From NCBI RefSeq assembly GCF_938045595.1, contig NZ_CALIBB010000300.1, positions 1 through 6,716 of the forward strand: a stretch of DNA of 6,716 nt, read 5' to 3'. Positions 4,858-6,716 of the stretch are shown piece by piece. The DNA is from an uncultured Campylobacter sp. Its GTDB lineage: Bacteria > Campylobacterota > Campylobacteria > Campylobacterales > Campylobacteraceae. A model generated the notes under the pieces. That model did not search any database, was not told the DNA's origin, and was given only the letters and a program-made list of their open reading frames with translations. Position 1 is the stretch's first letter, and the number at the start of each line of letters is the position of its first letter. The translations under genes and the position numbers were made by a program.

Positions 4858-6330
4858 TTACGAGTAAAAAATATACGCGTATCCCGAAACCAAAAACGCG
4901 GAGAATATCGCTAGAATTCCGCCACTTCGTACCATTTCTGCCTGGCGAATGCGTCCCGTGCCGAAAACCAAAGCATTCGGCGGTGTCGCTACCGGCATTA
5001 TGAAAGCGCAGCTTGCGCCCACACCGATTACTATAGTAAGAGTTTCTTTTGGCAGCCCCATTTGCGCTGCTACTCCCGCAAATACTGGTACTAAAAGTGC
5101 AGCAGAGGCGGTATTGCTCGTAAATTCCGTAAGGCAGATGATGAAAACTGCCGTTACCAAAAGTACGATGTAAGTAGGCGCTCCACCGAAAGTGTGCGCG
5201 ACTAGATCGCCAAGCACCTTAGAAGCTCCGGAATCGCCTAAAACCGCACTTAGCGTAAGTCCGCCGCCGAAAAGCAGCAACACGCCCCACTCGGTGTTTT
5301 CGGCGATGTCGTGCCATTTGGCAAGCCCTAGAATGACGATTACGACTGCCGAGCAGATGGCGACGTAAGCATCGTCCACTTTAAAGCCCACAAGGGCTGA
5401 AATTTGCTTTGAAAATATCCAGCCAAGCGCTGTTAGAGCAAATACGACGATCGTAATAATGCGCTCGCGCGTCCAAGGGATATGCTCCAGATCCATCTCT
5501 ATTTTATGACTTAAATTCGGCTTGAAAATTATATAAAGCACCACAAGCATTATCGGTAGCATCACGCACATTAGCGGCAAACCTACCTTCATCCAGTCCG
5601 CGAAGCTGTAGTGCAAGGCTTGAGCCACGATTAAATTTGGCGGAGATCCCACGAGCGTGCCCAGACCTCCGATGCTTGCAGAATACGCGATGCCTAAAAG
5701 CAAAAACACGAGCGTGCCGCGATCTTTGCTCTCGTCCATGTTGGCGCAAATTCCAAGCGCGATCGGAAGCATCATCGCAGCAGTTGCGGTGTTTGAAACC
5801 CACATCGAAAGGATCGCCGTAGCAAGGCAGATTAAAATCGCAGCTACACCCAAGCGACCGCCTGCGCGGGCGATTAGCCACATCGCGATCTTTTTGTCTA
5901 GCTTTTGCATATGCAGAGCCGTTGCCAGAGCAAAACCACCGAAAAAGGTAAAGATCGTAGGGTTTGCAAAATTTGCAAGCGTGCTTTTGATGGTGGCAGC
6001 CGTGAAAGTGCCATCTTTAGCGAATTTGCCAAGTCCGATAGCTACCGCAAGCACCGGCACCATAAGCGCGGTTACCGTGATATGCACGGCCTCTGTAAGC
6101 CACATAATCGCGATAAAAGCAAGCAGCGCAAGGCCTTTTTTGACATTAGGCTCAAATGGTAACGCGGCATATAGCGCAAAGCCCACTGCAGCGGCAATCG
6201 CCATAATGATGACGCCGCGCTTAGGAAACGGCACGGTATCGGTGAGCCTGTCTAAACCCAGCTCGTCTACGTCTGAGTCTAGCGGCCCTTGTAAGCGGGA
6301 GTTGCGTAATTCCACTTTGTTTTCTTCCAT
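4858..6330 (-). CDS. SLC13/DASS-family sodium-coupled anion (di/tricarboxylate) transporter
   Basis: A complete 490-residue inner-membrane symporter of the divalent anion:sodium family (VcINDY/CitT/SLC13). A hydrophilic N-terminus (1-37) precedes about eleven or more hydrophobic segments. The two inverted repeats each carry the family's key motifs: SNT at 179-181 (VSNTATAAMMLP) with GSPPN at 228-232, and SNT at 405-407 (TSNTASAALLVP) with ATPPN at 448-452. In VcINDY these hairpins form the two sodium sites and hold the carboxylates of the substrate, so all binding elements appear intact. TEAVH at 79-83 and TEF at 401-403 are also typical. Substrate is probably a C4-dicarboxylate such as succinate, malate or fumarate, or a tricarboxylate; sulfate or other anions cannot be excluded from sequence alone. 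The start is supported by AAGGAG five bases before the ATG. It is a single-gene unit with its own promoter and terminator. Confidence 0.94.
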   Translation of the reverse strand: MEENKVELRNSRLQGPLDSDVDELGLDRLTDTVPFPKRGVIIMAIAAAVGFALYAALPFEPNVKKGLALLAFIAIMWLTEAVHITVTALMVPVLAVAIGLGKFAKDGTFTAATIKSTLANFANPTIFTFFGGFALATALHMQKLDKKIAMWLIARAGGRLGVAAILICLATAILSMWVSNTATAAMMLPIALGICANMDESKDRGTLVFLLLGIAYSASIGGLGTLVGSPPNLIVAQALHYSFADWMKVGLPLMCVMLPIMLVVLYIIFKPNLSHKIEMDLEHIPWTRERIITIVVFALTALGWIFSKQISALVGFKVDDAYVAICSAVVIVILGLAKWHDIAENTEWGVLLLFGGGLTLSAVLGDSGASKVLGDLVAHTFGGAPTYIVLLVTAVFIICLTEFTSNTASAALLVPVFAGVAAQMGLPKETLTIVIGVGASCAFIMPVATPPNALVFGTGRIRQAEMVRSGGILAIFSAFLVSGYAYIFYS

Positions 6331-6356
6331 AGATACTCCTTTTTTAGATTTGGCTT

Positions 6357-6362
6357 ATGATA
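6357..6362 (-). promoter_or_regulatory. Proximal -10 candidate for the anion transporter gene
   Basis: TATCAT on the minus strand, preceded by TTTTTG, lies 27 bases upstream of the ATG at 6330. A start near 6350 would give a leader of about 20 bases with the AAGGAG site. This is the simpler of two possible promoters; the box is one base from TATAAT. Confidence 0.4.
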
Positions 6363-6417
6363 CAAAAATGAGGCGGGAATTTTATAAATTCCAAATCAAA
6401 TCGTCTTAAATTTTTAA

Positions 6418-6448
6418 AAGTGCAGTTACTATCGGTAACACGGCACTT
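6418..6448 (-). promoter_or_regulatory. Strong stem-loop upstream of the anion transporter: attenuator, terminator or operator
   Basis: AAGTGC (6418-6423) pairs with GCACTT (6443-6448), and an inner GTTAC (6425-6429) pairs with GTAAC (6435-6439) around a five-base loop; one base faces three in an internal bulge. In the minus direction the stem is followed by TTTAAAAATTT (TTTT counting the last stem T's), like an intrinsic terminator. It lies between the distal TATAAT (6474-6469) and the transporter, so it could stop that transcript early, or end a transcript entering from beyond the window. As DNA, the inner GTTAC-N5-GTAAC is also a plausible dimeric regulator site. Confidence 0.5.
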
Positions 6449-6468
6449 ATCTCGTGTGTAAATTTTAA

Positions 6469-6476
6469 ATTATACA
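6469..6476 (-). promoter_or_regulatory. Distal TATAAT promoter candidate, minus strand
   Basis: TGTATAAT on the minus strand (6476-6469) matches exactly the form seen before the ABC operon. Transcription would begin near 6462 and run straight into the stem-loop at 6448-6418, about 130 bases ahead of the transporter start. AT-rich background makes chance occurrence possible. Confidence 0.4.
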
Positions 6477-6479
6477 TAA

Positions 6480-6716
6480 AAACGAACAACTAAATAAGCG
6501 CTTTAAATTTCATCACAGATTATTTTTTAATGACACCCGAGATTAAATTTGTTAACTGCTCAAGGGGAGGCGGCGTAGAATTTCGTCGAATTCCGTGCTG
6601 GCAATCGAGATAGAATTCTGTCCTTAGCAAACGAGATAAAATTTTATCCAATGCGAGTGAGATAAAATTCTGCGTCTTACCTTAAAAATTTATCGAAATT
6701 TAAGTGGGGGGCTATT
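6480..6716. other. Non-coding end of window
   Basis: No open frame with a start and ribosome binding site is supported on either strand. The segment holds the 26-bp repeat array (6601-6679), a degenerate repeat-like piece before it (6575-6600) containing GAATT-N6-AATTC (6578-6593), and an imperfect AT inverted repeat at 6681-6704 (CTTAAA/TTTAAG ends). A gene beyond 6716 on either strand could use this as its control or end region. Confidence 0.5.
6601..6679. repeat. Three-copy tandem repeat, 26-bp period, palindromic cores
   Basis: GAGATA occurs at 6607, 6633 and 6659, exactly 26 bases apart, each preceded by a GC(A/G)A-type hexamer starting at 6601, 6627 and 6653. By hand count, copies 1 and 2 share 19 of 26 bases; copies 2 and 3 share 16 without gaps. 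The core of copy 2, GATAAAATTTTATC (6635-6648), is a perfect 14-bp palindrome; copy 1, GATAGAATTCTGTC (6609-6622), is off by one pair; copy 3 is more worn. The period is not a multiple of three, so it is not coding repetition. Confidence 0.75.

Noticed and set aside
5657..6409. A 250-codon open frame on the plus strand
   Set aside because: It lies antisense to the anion transporter gene, has a low-complexity Ala/Ser/Ile/Lys composition, and no ribosome binding site; the minus-strand frame has clear SNT and PPN family motifs.
6601..6679. The 26-bp repeats as a CRISPR array
   Set aside because: The whole 26-bp unit repeats with drift, the gaps between cores are only about nine bases and are partly similar, and no cas gene is present.

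Overview
The window looks like chromosomal DNA of a Campylobacter species, probably one of the higher-GC, mostly oral species (C. gracilis, showae, rectus, curvus or concisus group). This is inferred from a very close match to the C. jejuni cysteine-binding lipoprotein CjaA as I remember it, from the abundance of AAATTT words, from Hcp-type Sel1 repeats with paired cysteines, and from TATAAT boxes without a clear -35. I ran no search, so the species is open.

Layout. Positions 1-405 hold no intact gene. They contain the degraded tail of a Sel1-like gene (about 75-149, + strand), a probable intrinsic terminator (150-181), a 32-codon frame of doubtful status (207-305) and a promoter (367-376). 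Positions 406-906 (+) encode an exported Sel1/Hcp-like cysteine-pair protein. A 24-bp perfect palindrome (893-916) contains its stop codon and separates it from a convergent two-gene unit on the minus strand: a 44-residue lipoprotein (1500-1366) overlapping by ATGA a 148-residue protein I do not recognise (1369-923). A diverged tandem duplication of about 31 bp (1523-1583) lies just upstream of that unit.

Positions 4691-1761 (-) form a compact four-gene ABC operon for polar amino acid uptake: permease, permease, ATPase, then the CjaA-type binding lipoprotein. The genes are spaced 2 nt apart, overlapping by 1 nt, and 20 nt apart. There is a good TATAAT promoter upstream of the operon and a stem-loop after it. 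By homology the substrate is cysteine (or cystine). The binding protein would capture it in the periplasm, the two permeases would form the channel, and the ATPase would power import.

Positions 6330-4858 (-) encode a complete SLC13/DASS-family sodium-coupled anion transporter, probably for di- or tricarboxylates, with its own promoter and terminator. Positions 6331-6716 (386 bases) contain no gene that I can support. They hold two candidate promoters, a strong stem-loop (6418-6448) and a three-copy tandem repeat with exact 26-bp period and palindromic cores (6601-6679).

Most of the window is ordinary transport machinery. The parts worth a second look are the lipoprotein/unknown-protein pair, the 26-bp repeat array, the stem-loop upstream of the anion transporter, and the decayed Sel1 paralogue. 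I found no convincing evidence of a large undescribed system.
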